Made by a program: the position numbers and the translations under genes. This document shows positions 19,489 through 28,081 of a stretch of DNA of 64,000 bases, piece by piece. The stretch comes from Gordonia sp. 'Campus' (lineage in GTDB: Bacteria; Actinomycetota; Actinomycetes; Mycobacteriales; Mycobacteriaceae). The DNA lies in the NCBI RefSeq assembly GCF_022206305.1, contig NZ_JAKOIW010000006.1:25756-89755 (forward strand). Direction: 5' to 3'. Numbering within the stretch: position 1 is the first letter of the stretch; each line of letters begins with the position of its first letter. The notes under the pieces were generated by a model. The model was given only the letters and a program-made list of their open reading frames with translations. It did not search any database and was not told the origin of the DNA.

Positions 19489-19671
19489 GTGGGGCTTGAC
19501 ATCCGCGGTGCGACGGCCGCGCACACCGCGATCCTCGGCAGTGGGCGGTATGCCGTCGAGGCGCTGGCGAACCTGGACGCCGTTCCCGTGTCGGGGGCGA
19601 CGGTGATCGTCGGGGCACCTCGGTTCGCCGGTGGCACAGGCGGTCCGGCGCGCGTCCTCGCGACGGCATGA
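19489..19671 (+). pseudogene. C-terminal remnant of a cyclase-family (kynurenine formamidase-like) protein
   Basis: 60 codons encode GLDIRGATAAHTAILGSGRY, then ...VEALANLDAVPVSGATVIVG and APRFAGGTGGPARVLA. This matches the C-terminal end of cyclase/arylformamidase proteins (LANLD.VP..GA.V.VGAP...GGTGGPARV). The upstream ~200 residues of such an enzyme, including the HxGTHxD metal site, are absent, and no such frame exists in the 200 bp before it. It is a truncated relic. The next gene starts 14 bp downstream. Confidence 0.65.
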
Positions 19672-19685
19672 GGGAGGAACGATCG

Positions 19686-20543
19686 ATGACAACCCGGATC
19701 GACGGTTTCACACGCGGAATGCACACGTTCGACGTCGTCGACACCGGGCCGATCGACGGAGAACCCGTACTGCTCCTCCACGGGTTCCCACAGCGCGCCT
19801 CGTCGTGGGAGAGGGTCGTCCCGCTGTTGCACGACAAGGGTTTCCGCACGATCGCTCCGGACCAGCGCGGGTACTCACCCGGAGCCCGACCGACGAGACG
19901 GCGGGAGTACCGGCAGTCGGAACTGGTCGCGGACGCGCTCGCGCTCCTCGATGCGGCCGGGATCGAGCGGGCCCACGTCGTGGGACACGACTGGGGGTCG
20001 GCGGTCGCCTGGACGATGGCGGCGCATCATCCCGACCGGGTGCGGACGTTGACGGCCTTGTCTGTCCCACACCCGGGTGCCTTTGCCCAGGCCATGCCGC
20101 GAGGCCAGCTCCGCCGCTCCTGGTACATGCTGGCCTTCCAGATCCCGGTGGTTCCGGAGCGTCTCCTCGGATGGGCGATGCGCACCCAACCGGACTTCGG
20201 CGCCCGGATGGGGCTCCCCGAGCCGTTCGCCTCGCGGGTCGCCGACGAGATCGGGGAGTACGGCGCCCTGCCGGGAGCTCTCGGCTGGTACCGCGCGATG
20301 TTCCTCCGCGACAGCGGGGCGGCTCCGAGACGCGTGCGCGTCCCGACCACCTTCGTGTGGGGCGACGCCGACATCGCCCTGGGCAGGGTCGGGGCCGAAC
20401 TCACCTCGGGGTGGGTCGAGGCGCCGTACGAGTTCATCGTCCTGCACGGCGCCGACCACTGGCTGCCCGAATCGCGGCCCCGGGACGTCGCGGAGGCGAT
20501 CCTGGACCGGGTCACCCGGTCCGACGAGCACGCATCCGGATGA
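19686..20543 (+). CDS. epoxide-hydrolase-like alpha/beta hydrolase
   Basis: 285-residue alpha/beta hydrolase. The HGFPQRASSW oxyanion motif and the nucleophile elbow VVGHDWGSAVAW place Asp (D102) rather than Ser at the catalytic position, as in epoxide hydrolases and haloalkane dehalogenases. PDQRGYSPGARP is the usual loop after strand 4, and HGADHWLPES carries the catalytic His. The ATG at 19686 has GGAGGA 7 nt upstream, better than the in-frame ATG at 19668. The substrate is unknown. Confidence 0.85.
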   Translation: MTTRIDGFTRGMHTFDVVDTGPIDGEPVLLLHGFPQRASSWERVVPLLHDKGFRTIAPDQRGYSPGARPTRRREYRQSELVADALALLDAAGIERAHVVGHDWGSAVAWTMAAHHPDRVRTLTALSVPHPGAFAQAMPRGQLRRSWYMLAFQIPVVPERLLGWAMRTQPDFGARMGLPEPFASRVADEIGEYGALPGALGWYRAMFLRDSGAAPRRVRVPTTFVWGDADIALGRVGAELTSGWVEAPYEFIVLHGADHWLPESRPRDVAEAILDRVTRSDEHASG

Positions 20544-20843
20544 CGGGATACGCCGCCGAGGTGTGACCCGGCTCTCCGGTGGGTAATGGCTTCGGCGTGG
20601 TTCCCATCTCACACGGTCGGCCCGGGACGTCAGCCGAGGCCGCGGTCAGCTCCCGGAGTGCCGTAGTGCGTCCGGTTCCGTTGCGCGACCGCGGATTCCG
20701 GCGAGTGAGCGCCTGCCCGGTGCCCGAGGACGTATGGTCGGCGTACAGCTCGGGTTCGACTATGCAGCAGCGCGTAGGAACGAGAGACTATCCACGACCA
20801 CCCGGACGAGGTCTCGTGACAAGAATCGATTCCCCACTGGCGC
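20544..20843. other. intergenic region upstream of the desaturase operon
   Basis: 300 bp between convergent-free neighbours on the same strand. It must contain the promoter of the reductase-desaturase pair, but no clear -35/-10 pair or inverted repeat stands out. No gene or RNA is visible in it. Confidence 0.5.
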
Positions 20844-21947
20844 GTGCCCATGGCTGAGCGCGGCGCAACTCCCAAGGTATCGCCGTTGCGGCGAGGTTTC
20901 CTCGGTGCGATCCGGCACCTGTTCAACCCCCTTCACCCCGACGACTACCTCGAACTCATCAACCCGCTCTGGACCACGCGCGAGCTGCGTGGCCGGGTGG
21001 AGGAGGTCCGTCCGGAGGGCGTCGACGCGTCGACCGTGTGGATCAGGCCGGGTTACGAATGGCCCGGCCACCTACCGGGGCAGTACGTCCGGCTCGGCGT
21101 GGTCATCGACGGCGTGTTCCATTGGCGTGCATATTCTTTGACGTCAGACCCCGAGCCACGAGACGGGTTGATCTCCGTGACCCCGAAGCTGGTCGAGGAG
21201 GGGACGGTGTCGCCGTACCTGGTCCGCGGGATCCGGCCGGGTGAGATCGTCCGGCTGGGCGAGATCGAGGGAGTCTTCACTCTTCCCGATCCGCTCCCGG
21301 CGAAGATGCTGTTCATCAGCGCGGGCAGCGGGATCACACCGATCATGAGCATGCTGCGCGACCTCGACCACCGCGATCGCCTCGACGACGTGGTCGCCAT
21401 CCACTCCGCGCACAGCGACGACCAGGTCATGTTCCGGGCCGACCTCGAGTCGATGGACGACCGCCAGGACGGCTTCGACCTCATCCTGCGGATCACTGGC
21501 CGGGATGGTCGCGTCAAGGCCTCCGACCTCGACGAACTGTGTCCCGACTGGCGTGAGCGGGAGACGATGTGCTCCGGTCCGAGCGAGATGCTCGACGCGC
21601 TCGTCGAGCACTGGGAGTCCGAGGGCGTCGCCGACAAGATCCATCTCGAGCGGTTTCAACCGATCATCGGTGGGAATGCCGGGGAGGGGGAGGGCGGCAC
21701 AGTCCGGTTCCTGCGCAGCAAATCCGAAGCGGCGTGCGAGCCGGGTACCCCGATCCTCGTCGCGGGTGAGGAGAACGGTCTGGAGCTCAAGTTCGGCTGC
21801 CGGATCGGTATCTGCCACACATGTACGGGAGTGCTCAAACAGGGCAACATCCGCGATCTACGCACCGGCGAGGTGAGCTCCCCGGAGGGGCAGAGCATCC
21901 GTATCTGCGTCAACACTGCCGAGGGCGACGTCGATGTCGACCTCTGA
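20844..21947 (+). CDS. ferredoxin reductase partner of the acyl-CoA desaturase (Rv3230c-like)
   Basis: 367-residue electron-transfer protein. FAD domain motif HWRAYSLTSDP, NAD(P) Rossmann motif FISAGSGITPIMSML, and a C-terminal plant-type [2Fe-2S] ferredoxin domain with FGCRIGICHTC and a distal Cys in IRICVNTAEG. In mycobacteria the equivalent protein passes electrons from NADPH to DesA3 for oleate synthesis. The neighbouring desaturase begins 15 bp downstream, so an operon is certain. GTG at 20844 and ATG at 20850 are both possible starts. Confidence 0.92.
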   Translation: MPMAERGATPKVSPLRRGFLGAIRHLFNPLHPDDYLELINPLWTTRELRGRVEEVRPEGVDASTVWIRPGYEWPGHLPGQYVRLGVVIDGVFHWRAYSLTSDPEPRDGLISVTPKLVEEGTVSPYLVRGIRPGEIVRLGEIEGVFTLPDPLPAKMLFISAGSGITPIMSMLRDLDHRDRLDDVVAIHSAHSDDQVMFRADLESMDDRQDGFDLILRITGRDGRVKASDLDELCPDWRERETMCSGPSEMLDALVEHWESEGVADKIHLERFQPIIGGNAGEGEGGTVRFLRSKSEAACEPGTPILVAGEENGLELKFGCRIGICHTCTGVLKQGNIRDLRTGEVSSPEGQSIRICVNTAEGDVDVDL

Positions 21948-21962
21948 CCGGAAGGACACCAT

Positions 21963-23363
21963 ATGACAGCCACCGATTCCGGCCGGCGTGTGACGAGCCC
22001 GCTGGCCCACCTGGACGCCGAGACCATCGAGCGCCTGGCCGAGGAGTTCGACGCGATCCACGACGAGGTCTACGGCGACCTCGGCGACCGCGACCGTCGG
22101 TACATCAAGACGGTCATCGCCACCCAGCGTCAGCTGGCCGCGCTGGGCAGGATCGTGCTGCTCAACTCGCGGTCGAGAGGCGCGTGGGTCGCGGGCACCG
22201 CATGCCTGGGCATGGCCAAGATCCTGGAGAACATGGAGATCGGCCACAACGTCATGCACGGCCAGTGGGACTGGATGAACGATCCGTACATCCATTCGTC
22301 GGTGTGGGACTGGGACACCGCGTCGACCGCCGAGGCGTGGAAGCACTCGCACAACTACATCCACCACACCTTCACCAACATCCGCGGCAAGGACAAGGAT
22401 CTCGGGTACGAGATCATGCGGATCGACCCGAACCAGAAGTGGCATCCCGTCTACCTGCTGCAGCCGTTCTACAACCTGCTGCTGACCGCGTTCTTCGAGT
22501 GGGGCGTCGCACTCCACGACCTCGATCTGGAGGCGATCCGCCGCGGGGAGAAGCCGACGTCCGAGCTGATCGCCGATCTGAAGGGCATCGCGGTGAAGAT
22601 GCGCCGGCAGGTCGTCAAGGACTACATCGGCTGGCCCGCGATCAGTGCGGGGGCGTTCCTGCTCACCCAGGCCGCGACCCGCGGCGGCATCCGCCAGCCG
22701 GCGACGTCCCGGATCGGCACCATGCTGCGTCGTGTCGGCGGCAAGCGGATCAGCTCCGTGGCCGACGCCGCCGACCGCGCGCTGCCGGGAGCCGAGAGTA
22801 CCTTCCTCCGTACGCTGACCGCGGATTTCACCGCGAACATCATCCGGAACGTGTGGGCGCACGCCATCATCTTCTGCGGTCACTTCCCGGACCAGACATA
22901 CACATTCAGCCAGGACGAGGTCGAGGACGAGACCCGCGGTGGTTGGTATGTCCGACAACTGGTGGGTGCGGCCAACATCGAGGGGAGTCCGCTGTTCCAC
23001 GTCATCAGCGGCAACCTCGGTTATCAGGTGGAGCACCACCTGTATCCCGACATGCCGAGTACGCGGTACTCGGAAGTGGCCCCCAAGGTGAAGGACATCT
23101 GCGAGCGGTACGGATTGCCCTACAACACAGGACCTTTCGGTCAGCAGTGGGGCCAGGTGCACCGGACCATCGCGCGGCTTGCCCTCCCGGGCGGACAGGC
23201 ACGACCCAAGCCCGGTCCCTATCGTCGTCCGCCGCACTCCAGCGTCGGCGAGCCCCGCGTCAGTGAAGCCGCTCGGTTCCGGGGTCGACTCCCCGCCGAG
23301 CATCCGAATGCCGGTCCTGAGCACGAGTCGGGAGGCGTCGAGGTGTCGCCACCGCCGCGCTAG
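21963..23363 (+). CDS. membrane acyl-CoA delta-9 desaturase (DesA3-like)
   Basis: 466-residue membrane fatty acid desaturase. The three histidine boxes are visible: GHNVMHGQW, SHNYIHHTFTN and YQVEHHLYPDMPS; together they bind the di-iron centre that inserts a cis double bond into stearoyl-CoA. Two hydrophobic regions flank the boxes. A basic, Pro-rich tail of ~50 residues (from RPKPGPYRRPP) extends past the catalytic part and is probably disordered. Co-transcribed with the reductase just upstream, its electron donor. Essential class of enzyme for membrane and mycolate precursor lipids. Confidence 0.92.
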   Translation: MTATDSGRRVTSPLAHLDAETIERLAEEFDAIHDEVYGDLGDRDRRYIKTVIATQRQLAALGRIVLLNSRSRGAWVAGTACLGMAKILENMEIGHNVMHGQWDWMNDPYIHSSVWDWDTASTAEAWKHSHNYIHHTFTNIRGKDKDLGYEIMRIDPNQKWHPVYLLQPFYNLLLTAFFEWGVALHDLDLEAIRRGEKPTSELIADLKGIAVKMRRQVVKDYIGWPAISAGAFLLTQAATRGGIRQPATSRIGTMLRRVGGKRISSVADAADRALPGAESTFLRTLTADFTANIIRNVWAHAIIFCGHFPDQTYTFSQDEVEDETRGGWYVRQLVGAANIEGSPLFHVISGNLGYQVEHHLYPDMPSTRYSEVAPKVKDICERYGLPYNTGPFGQQWGQVHRTIARLALPGGQARPKPGPYRRPPHSSVGEPRVSEAARFRGRLPAEHPNAGPEHESGGVEVSPPPR

Positions 23364-23372
23364 CGGCCGGCG

Positions 23373-24104
23373 TCAGCGCAGGACGCGGCGGAGGACGACG
23401 AAGACGACGAACGCGACCGCCGCCGCGATTCCCGCGTAGGCCGGCGTCAGGTTGATGGTCGCCGGCTCGGTGGGTGCACCCGACCGCAGCTGCGCGAAAG
23501 TCGCACGCGCGGCATCGGATTCGGCGACCACGTCGACCGCCGGGCGGTCCGGGGTCGACGGGGCCTCGGGTGCGGGCGGCGCCGACTTGGGCGGGGTCTT
23601 CTTCGCAGGTGCCTTCTTCGACGCCGACTTCTTGGCGGGTGCGACGCCCGCGGCCGCCTTCTTCGCCGGTGCCTTCTTTGCCGGAGCCTTGCCCGCCGGG
23701 GTCTTCTTGGCCGCCTTCTTCGCCGGCGGCTTGTCGTCGCCGGTTCCCGCCGACGCCTCGGCCTGTGCGACCTCCGGGGCGGGGGCACCCTTCTCCGGGT
23801 CTGGCTTCGCGGGCGACGCGGACTTCTCGGCGACAGGCTTCTTCTCGAGGCCCGGCTTCTTCGCCGGTGCCTTTTTCGCGGGAGCTTTCTTGGCCTTCTT
23901 CTCGGGAGCCTTCTTCGCGGCCGGTGCCGGCGTCTCCGACGGTGTGCCGGATGCTGCTGTCGCGGGTTGCGAAGTCTCGGAACCGGACTCGCCCGGCATC
24001 GGGAACAGGGTCTGCTCGCCGGTGTCGGGGGTCGTACCCGGCGACGGCGCGTTGTCGGAAGGCGCGCCCTCGGACGGCGTGTCGTTCGGCTCCGGTTCGG
24101 TCAT
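23373..24104 (-). CDS. lysine/alanine/proline-rich tail-anchored protein (histone H1-like repeats)
   Basis: 243 residues. The first ~60 are acidic and Ser/Thr/Pro-rich. Residues ~60-180 are dominated by AAKKAPEKK / KKAPAKKAPAKK type repeats like those of histone H1 and of mycobacterial HupB tails. A short acidic segment (VVAESDAARATFAQLRSG) follows, then a single C-terminal membrane helix (YAGIAAAVAFVVFVVL) ending RRVLR. The domain arrangement predicts a protein anchored by its C-terminus with a strongly basic cytoplasmic arm that could bind DNA, RNA or anionic lipids; this is inference. GGGAG precedes the ATG. Confidence 0.8.
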   Translation of the reverse strand: MTEPEPNDTPSEGAPSDNAPSPGTTPDTGEQTLFPMPGESGSETSQPATAASGTPSETPAPAAKKAPEKKAKKAPAKKAPAKKPGLEKKPVAEKSASPAKPDPEKGAPAPEVAQAEASAGTGDDKPPAKKAAKKTPAGKAPAKKAPAKKAAAGVAPAKKSASKKAPAKKTPPKSAPPAPEAPSTPDRPAVDVVAESDAARATFAQLRSGAPTEPATINLTPAYAGIAAAVAFVVFVVLRRVLR

Positions 24105-24243
24105 TCGGCGCTCCCTCGGTGTGTCCTGCGCGCGCCCGATGAGGAACCCGGGCGCGCCGCGCGACGCGTGGTGACCATCCTAGTGGGTCTGCTCTGGGCC
24201 GCCACGAGGGTCGGCGAGCATCCCACGCGTCGCGGGCGTGTGG

Positions 24244-24936
24244 TCAGGAACGGACGCCGAGACGGGCGAGGATGTCGGCGTCGATCGCCACGAGTTCGCT
24301 GTCGATCGACTGATGAGCGGTCCGGCGCTGGCCGGCCGACATGGTCTCCGCGGTCTCGACCGCGATGGTCAGGTTGTCGAGACGCTTGGTCATCGCGGCG
24401 ACGAAGTCCTTGGCGTCGGGACTCGTGTCCTGCGCGACGACCTTCTCCAGGGCCGTGCGGGTGGTCGCGATGCGTGCCGACAGCGTCGCGCCGTGACCGC
24501 TGTACTGGCGCAGCACCTCTGGGGAGACGCCGGCGCGGCTGGCCTGCAACGCCGAGATCTGTGCCCGACCAGCGACGGCGGCGCGGTAGACGATGGGGGC
24601 CGCGATCGGCGCGACGAGGCGCGCGACGGTGAGGTAACGCTTCACGCTGGTCGGGCTCAGTGCCTTGGCATCGGCCACGGCCTTCGCCTCCGCGGTCAGC
24701 TTCTCGGCTTCGGCCTTGCTCATCTTCTGCTGAGACTTCGCGAGCTGCTTGGCGGTCTTGCGCTCGGCCTTCATCTCCTTCTGGAAGTATTTGTGCTCGG
24801 TCTTGCGGCGAGCCTTCTGTTCCTTCCGTCGGGTCTTGGCGTCGAACTTCGCCTCGAGCTTGGCTTTTGCCTTGAGAGCCTTCGCCTCAGCCTTGCGCTG
24901 AGCACGAGTCCTGCCGTCGGAGGAGAACAATCCCAT
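24244..24936 (-). CDS. DUF6474 family protein
   Basis: 230-residue actinobacterial protein of unknown function. Residues ~10-95 are a highly charged, Lys/Ala/Arg/Glu-rich probable coiled coil (RAQRKAEAKALKAKAKLEAK, KTRRKEQKARRKTEHKYF). A hydrophobic patch (RLVAPIAAPIVYRAAVAG) follows, then a helical C-terminal domain. The ATG at 24936 has GAAAGG 7 nt upstream; longer in-frame extensions lack a start signal. I associate it with the family found beside espR in mycobacteria. The Lys-rich tail-anchored gene follows 139 bp downstream on the same strand. Confidence 0.8.
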   Translation of the reverse strand: MGLFSSDGRTRAQRKAEAKALKAKAKLEAKFDAKTRRKEQKARRKTEHKYFQKEMKAERKTAKQLAKSQQKMSKAEAEKLTAEAKAVADAKALSPTSVKRYLTVARLVAPIAAPIVYRAAVAGRAQISALQASRAGVSPEVLRQYSGHGATLSARIATTRTALEKVVAQDTSPDAKDFVAAMTKRLDNLTIAVETAETMSAGQRRTAHQSIDSELVAIDADILARLGVRS

Positions 24937-25108
24937 CGAATGACCTTTCGCTGCTGCCGAGAAGACCGCTGCGACTCCCCGGTCCGCTCGCTCCGGTTCG
25001 GGCGCTCGTGCTGCTCCCGCCGCCGGCCGTGCGTGATAACAAGTACAAGCATGACATGTGGTTGTATCCGACCACGTGTCCGACCGCTCGAGCCGAGAAA
25101 GGGATGGC

Positions 25109-26761
25109 GTGGCCCCTGTGGTGTTGTCGCCGCGCGATCTGGCCGGTTGCGAGCATCGGGTGGCGCTCGATTTCTCCCACGACCGACGACCGGGCACCGA
25201 ACCCGACCCGCCGGGGGTGCAGCGTCGTAAGGAGGCAGCCGCCGATCATCGGGCGGCTGTCCGCGAACTGCTCCGTGCGGTCCACAGCGACCAGCCCGGA
25301 GCATTCGTCATCGTCGATCCGGGGATGACCAGCGCCGACCGGGTGGCCGCCACCCTGCGCGCCTGCGACAGCGGGGCATCGTGGATCTGGAACGCGACGC
25401 TGCCGACCGACGAGACACACGGCCGACGCGGCCACGCCGAGCTGCTCGTGCGGCGCGGCGACGGGTACATCCCCGTCATCGTCGTCAATCACCGGGTGAC
25501 TCAGCCCGCGAAAACGGCGCCGGACCCGGCCGGCCGGCCGCCCACGCTCGTCACGAGTCCGTTCTGGACGTGGGCGCCGTCGCCGGATCCCTATCGCACG
25601 GGGAGGCCCAACCGGCGAGACAATCTGCGCCTCGCGCAGCTGACCGCGATGCTCGTCGAGATGGGCAGGGCGTCGTCGGCCGACCGGTCCGAGTTGCGCG
25701 GTGGCGTGATCGGCGTCGATGCCGACTGCATCGTCGTCCACGACACCGGGGCGATGCTGGACGACTACCAGCAGGTCCTCGACCATCGACTGGCCATCGC
25801 GGCCGGGAGGGTCGAGACCGGCCCCCGGCGGATCTCCGAGTGTCGGTCGTGTCCGTGGTGGGTCAAGTGCGGGCCGGAGCTCGAGGCCCGGCACGACGTG
25901 AGCCTGGTCGCGACCGGAAACCAGGGCGCGGTGCTGATCGACGCCGGGATCACCACGATCGACCAGCTCGCCGCCCAGCGTGGCGCGCCGCCGGAGGGTT
26001 GGCCGGGCGCGGTGCGGTTCGGGGACGCCGTCATCGGCGCGATCGCGTGGCTCACCGGTACCGAACTGGTGCGCCGGCTCGACTCGCCCCGGGTTCACCG
26101 CGCCGACATCGAGATCGACGTCGACATGGAGAGCTACGGCGAGCACGGCGCATATCTGTGGGGCACGCTGCGCACCGATACGACCGATGAGTCCGTACCG
26201 GTCGTGTACCGCCCCTTCGTGACCTGGGACCCGTTGCCGACGCGCGACGAAGCGCGCTCGTTCGCCGAGTTCTGGGGATGGTTGATGGCCGAGCGGGCCG
26301 CGGCTCACGATGCCGGTCAGACCTTCGCGGCGTACTGCTACTCGCAGCAGGCGGAGAACCGGTGGCTGCTCGGTTCGGCCGACCGCTTCGCCGGCGAACC
26401 GGGGATACCGTCCCGCGCCGAGGTCGAGGCGTTCATCGGATCACCGGAATGGGTCGACATCTACGAGGCGGTCGGCGAGAACTTCATCTGCCCGCACGGC
26501 AAGGGGCTCAAGCGGGTCGCGCCCGTGGCCGGTTTCGCCTGGCGGGACGAGGACGCGAGCGGTGAGGCCTCGATGGAGTGGTACCGGGCGGCAGTCGCTC
26601 TCGGTGGGGGCCGCGCCGACGAGGGGCAGCGTACCCGGCTCCTCGAATACAACGAGGACGACGTACGTGCGACGAAAGTGTTGCGCGAGTGGATCTCTGA
26701 CGGGGCGGCCGAGCAGGCTCCGCACGAGCGCGACCTGCTCGCGCGCCAACCCGCCGAGTGA
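25109..26761 (+). CDS. TM0106-family RecB-like nuclease with RNase H-like domain
   Basis: 550-residue predicted nuclease. The N-terminal half has a RecB/Cas4-like PD-(D/E)XK core (HAELLVRRGDGYIPVIVV, with the D and the VVNHR strand) and a Cys cluster SECRSCPWWVKC typical of Fe-S-bearing Cas4-like nucleases. The C-terminal half is a YprB-type RNase H-like domain starting IEIDVDMESYGE and ending in LLEYNEDDVRATKVLREW, the DEDD exonuclease signature. Likely role: DNA or RNA processing/repair; substrate unknown. Start GTG 25109 has AAAGGG 6 nt upstream. Stand-alone, divergent from the DUF6474 gene. Confidence 0.85.
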   Translation: MAPVVLSPRDLAGCEHRVALDFSHDRRPGTEPDPPGVQRRKEAAADHRAAVRELLRAVHSDQPGAFVIVDPGMTSADRVAATLRACDSGASWIWNATLPTDETHGRRGHAELLVRRGDGYIPVIVVNHRVTQPAKTAPDPAGRPPTLVTSPFWTWAPSPDPYRTGRPNRRDNLRLAQLTAMLVEMGRASSADRSELRGGVIGVDADCIVVHDTGAMLDDYQQVLDHRLAIAAGRVETGPRRISECRSCPWWVKCGPELEARHDVSLVATGNQGAVLIDAGITTIDQLAAQRGAPPEGWPGAVRFGDAVIGAIAWLTGTELVRRLDSPRVHRADIEIDVDMESYGEHGAYLWGTLRTDTTDESVPVVYRPFVTWDPLPTRDEARSFAEFWGWLMAERAAAHDAGQTFAAYCYSQQAENRWLLGSADRFAGEPGIPSRAEVEAFIGSPEWVDIYEAVGENFICPHGKGLKRVAPVAGFAWRDEDASGEASMEWYRAAVALGGGRADEGQRTRLLEYNEDDVRATKVLREWISDGAAEQAPHERDLLARQPAE

Positions 26762-26784
26762 GAGCGTCCGGCTCCGACCGACCG

Positions 26785-27789
26785 TCAGGGTCGCATCGAG
26801 CGCAGTGAGTCGAGGAACGCGCCGCTGCCGAACAGCGCCACCGCCCCGAGAAGGAGCAGTGCGCCCGGCGCGACGCCGACGAGGAAGGTGCGCATCGCCG
26901 TCAGGGTCGAATCGTCGGTCGGCCCGGGCGAGGCCTGGGGTGGCCCGTTCGTCGGGCCCTGCGCGCTCCCGGTCGTCGCGCGGTTGTCGTCGTCGGTGTT
27001 ATCTGAGTTGTTATCTGAGTTGTTGTCGTCGGTGTTGTTGTCGTCTGGGCTGGGGATGACCGTGTCGCCATCGCGGGCGTCGGCGGGACGTGGATCGAGT
27101 CGGTCGACCGTGGGTGCCTGACCCGGGCCGCTCGGAGTGGTCCCGGGTTCCGGGCCCGATGGTGTCCCGCTCGGCGGGTCGGCGGTCGGGACCTCCCGCG
27201 GACCCGGTGGGATCCCGTCGGGGTCGGAACCGCTGGTTTCCGACGACGGGCCGGTCGTCGACGGCGGTGACGTCTTCGGGGTGCGGCTCCGGCGGGTCGT
27301 GGTGTCGGGGTCGGCGCCGCCGCTCGACGTGGTCTCGGTCGTCTCGGTCGTCTCGGTCGTTTCAGTCGTCTCGGTGGACGACTCGCAGTCGTCGCCGTGG
27401 CCCGGATGCCACGGATGGCTCGGGGAGTGCTCGCCGGTCGTTTCCGCGTCGGTCGTCGCTGTGTCGGTTGTCTCTGTGTCGGTTGTCTCGGCGCTTGCCG
27501 ACCCGGAAATGTCGGGATCGTCCTCCGGGTCGGTCGAGTCCGTGCCCGTGGCGTCGACATCGGTCGGGTCGCCGTCCGTGGACTCGGTGTCGGTGTCGGT
27601 GTCGGCGCCGGTCGGGTCGTCGAACATCCCGGCCGAGTCCGAGTCGCCGGCTGCTGGATCGGACGGGGCCGTCGAGGCGACGCCGGGCGCGAGGCAGATG
27701 AGTGCGCACACGGTGACGACGGCGACGAGTGCGGCGAGGGTACGTCGCGCAGAGCGGTCCGACGGAGGAGTGGGGACGCGGTGGGTCAT
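26785..27789 (-). CDS. secreted low-complexity Thr/Asp/Pro-rich surface protein with C-terminal membrane anchor
   Basis: 334 residues. A signal sequence (TLAALVAVVTVCALICLAPG) near residues 17-37 is followed by ~250 residues of low complexity: Asp/Thr-rich (TDTDTESTDGD), a run of TETTETTETT units, Pro/Gly/Ser-rich blocks and an Asn/Asp block (DDNNTDDNNSDNNSDN). A C-terminal helix (FLVGVAPGALLLLGAVALFG) ends the protein. This is the design of an O-glycosylated, cell-wall-spanning mucin-like protein. The DNA of the TTE block (27330-27370) is itself tandemly repeated. No enzymatic domain. Function unknown. Confidence 0.75.
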   Translation of the reverse strand: MTHRVPTPPSDRSARRTLAALVAVVTVCALICLAPGVASTAPSDPAAGDSDSAGMFDDPTGADTDTDTESTDGDPTDVDATGTDSTDPEDDPDISGSASAETTDTETTDTATTDAETTGEHSPSHPWHPGHGDDCESSTETTETTETTETTETTSSGGADPDTTTRRSRTPKTSPPSTTGPSSETSGSDPDGIPPGPREVPTADPPSGTPSGPEPGTTPSGPGQAPTVDRLDPRPADARDGDTVIPSPDDNNTDDNNSDNNSDNTDDDNRATTGSAQGPTNGPPQASPGPTDDSTLTAMRTFLVGVAPGALLLLGAVALFGSGAFLDSLRSMRP

Positions 27790-27936
27790 CGTTCGTCAGG
27801 CGTACAGTCGGTGGGGTAGATCGAGGCGCGAGAAGCGCGTGCAGGGCGGCGTCGTGTCGCGTGCCGGAGCCGAATGTTCACCAGCCCGATGCGTGTCGGC
27901 AACCCATGACCCCCAACAATGTGAAGAACGCCACAC

Positions 27937-27948
27937 TAACGATCGTTA
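27937..27948. promoter_or_regulatory. 12-bp perfect palindrome, candidate operator
   Basis: TAACGATCGTTA is a perfect palindrome in the 292-bp gap between the surface-protein gene (start 27789, minus) and the XRE gene (start 28082, plus). It is about 150 bp upstream of the former. It resembles a TetR-type half-site pair, but the binding protein is unknown. Confidence 0.4.
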
Positions 27949-28012
27949 CACCATCTTCACAGGTGATACGCACTGAGTGTGACGGTCCGGTACTTTCTGA
28001 TCGTAGCGACCG

Positions 28013-28063
28013 TTGCCACGGCCGTGTACAGCGGGCTTTAATGTTTGCAAATTCAAATTTTGC
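28013..28063 (+). promoter_or_regulatory. promoter and AT-rich candidate operator of the XRE-ImmA-membrane unit
   Basis: TTGCCA (28013-28018), an 18-nt spacer and TTTAAT (28037-28042) form a good vegetative-type promoter. Directly downstream lies an AT-rich dyad GCAAA/TTTGC (28047-28063) in otherwise GC-rich DNA, positioned where an autoregulatory XRE repressor would bind. Confidence 0.5.
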
Positions 28064-28081
28064 GTTTCGGAGAAGAGTGTC

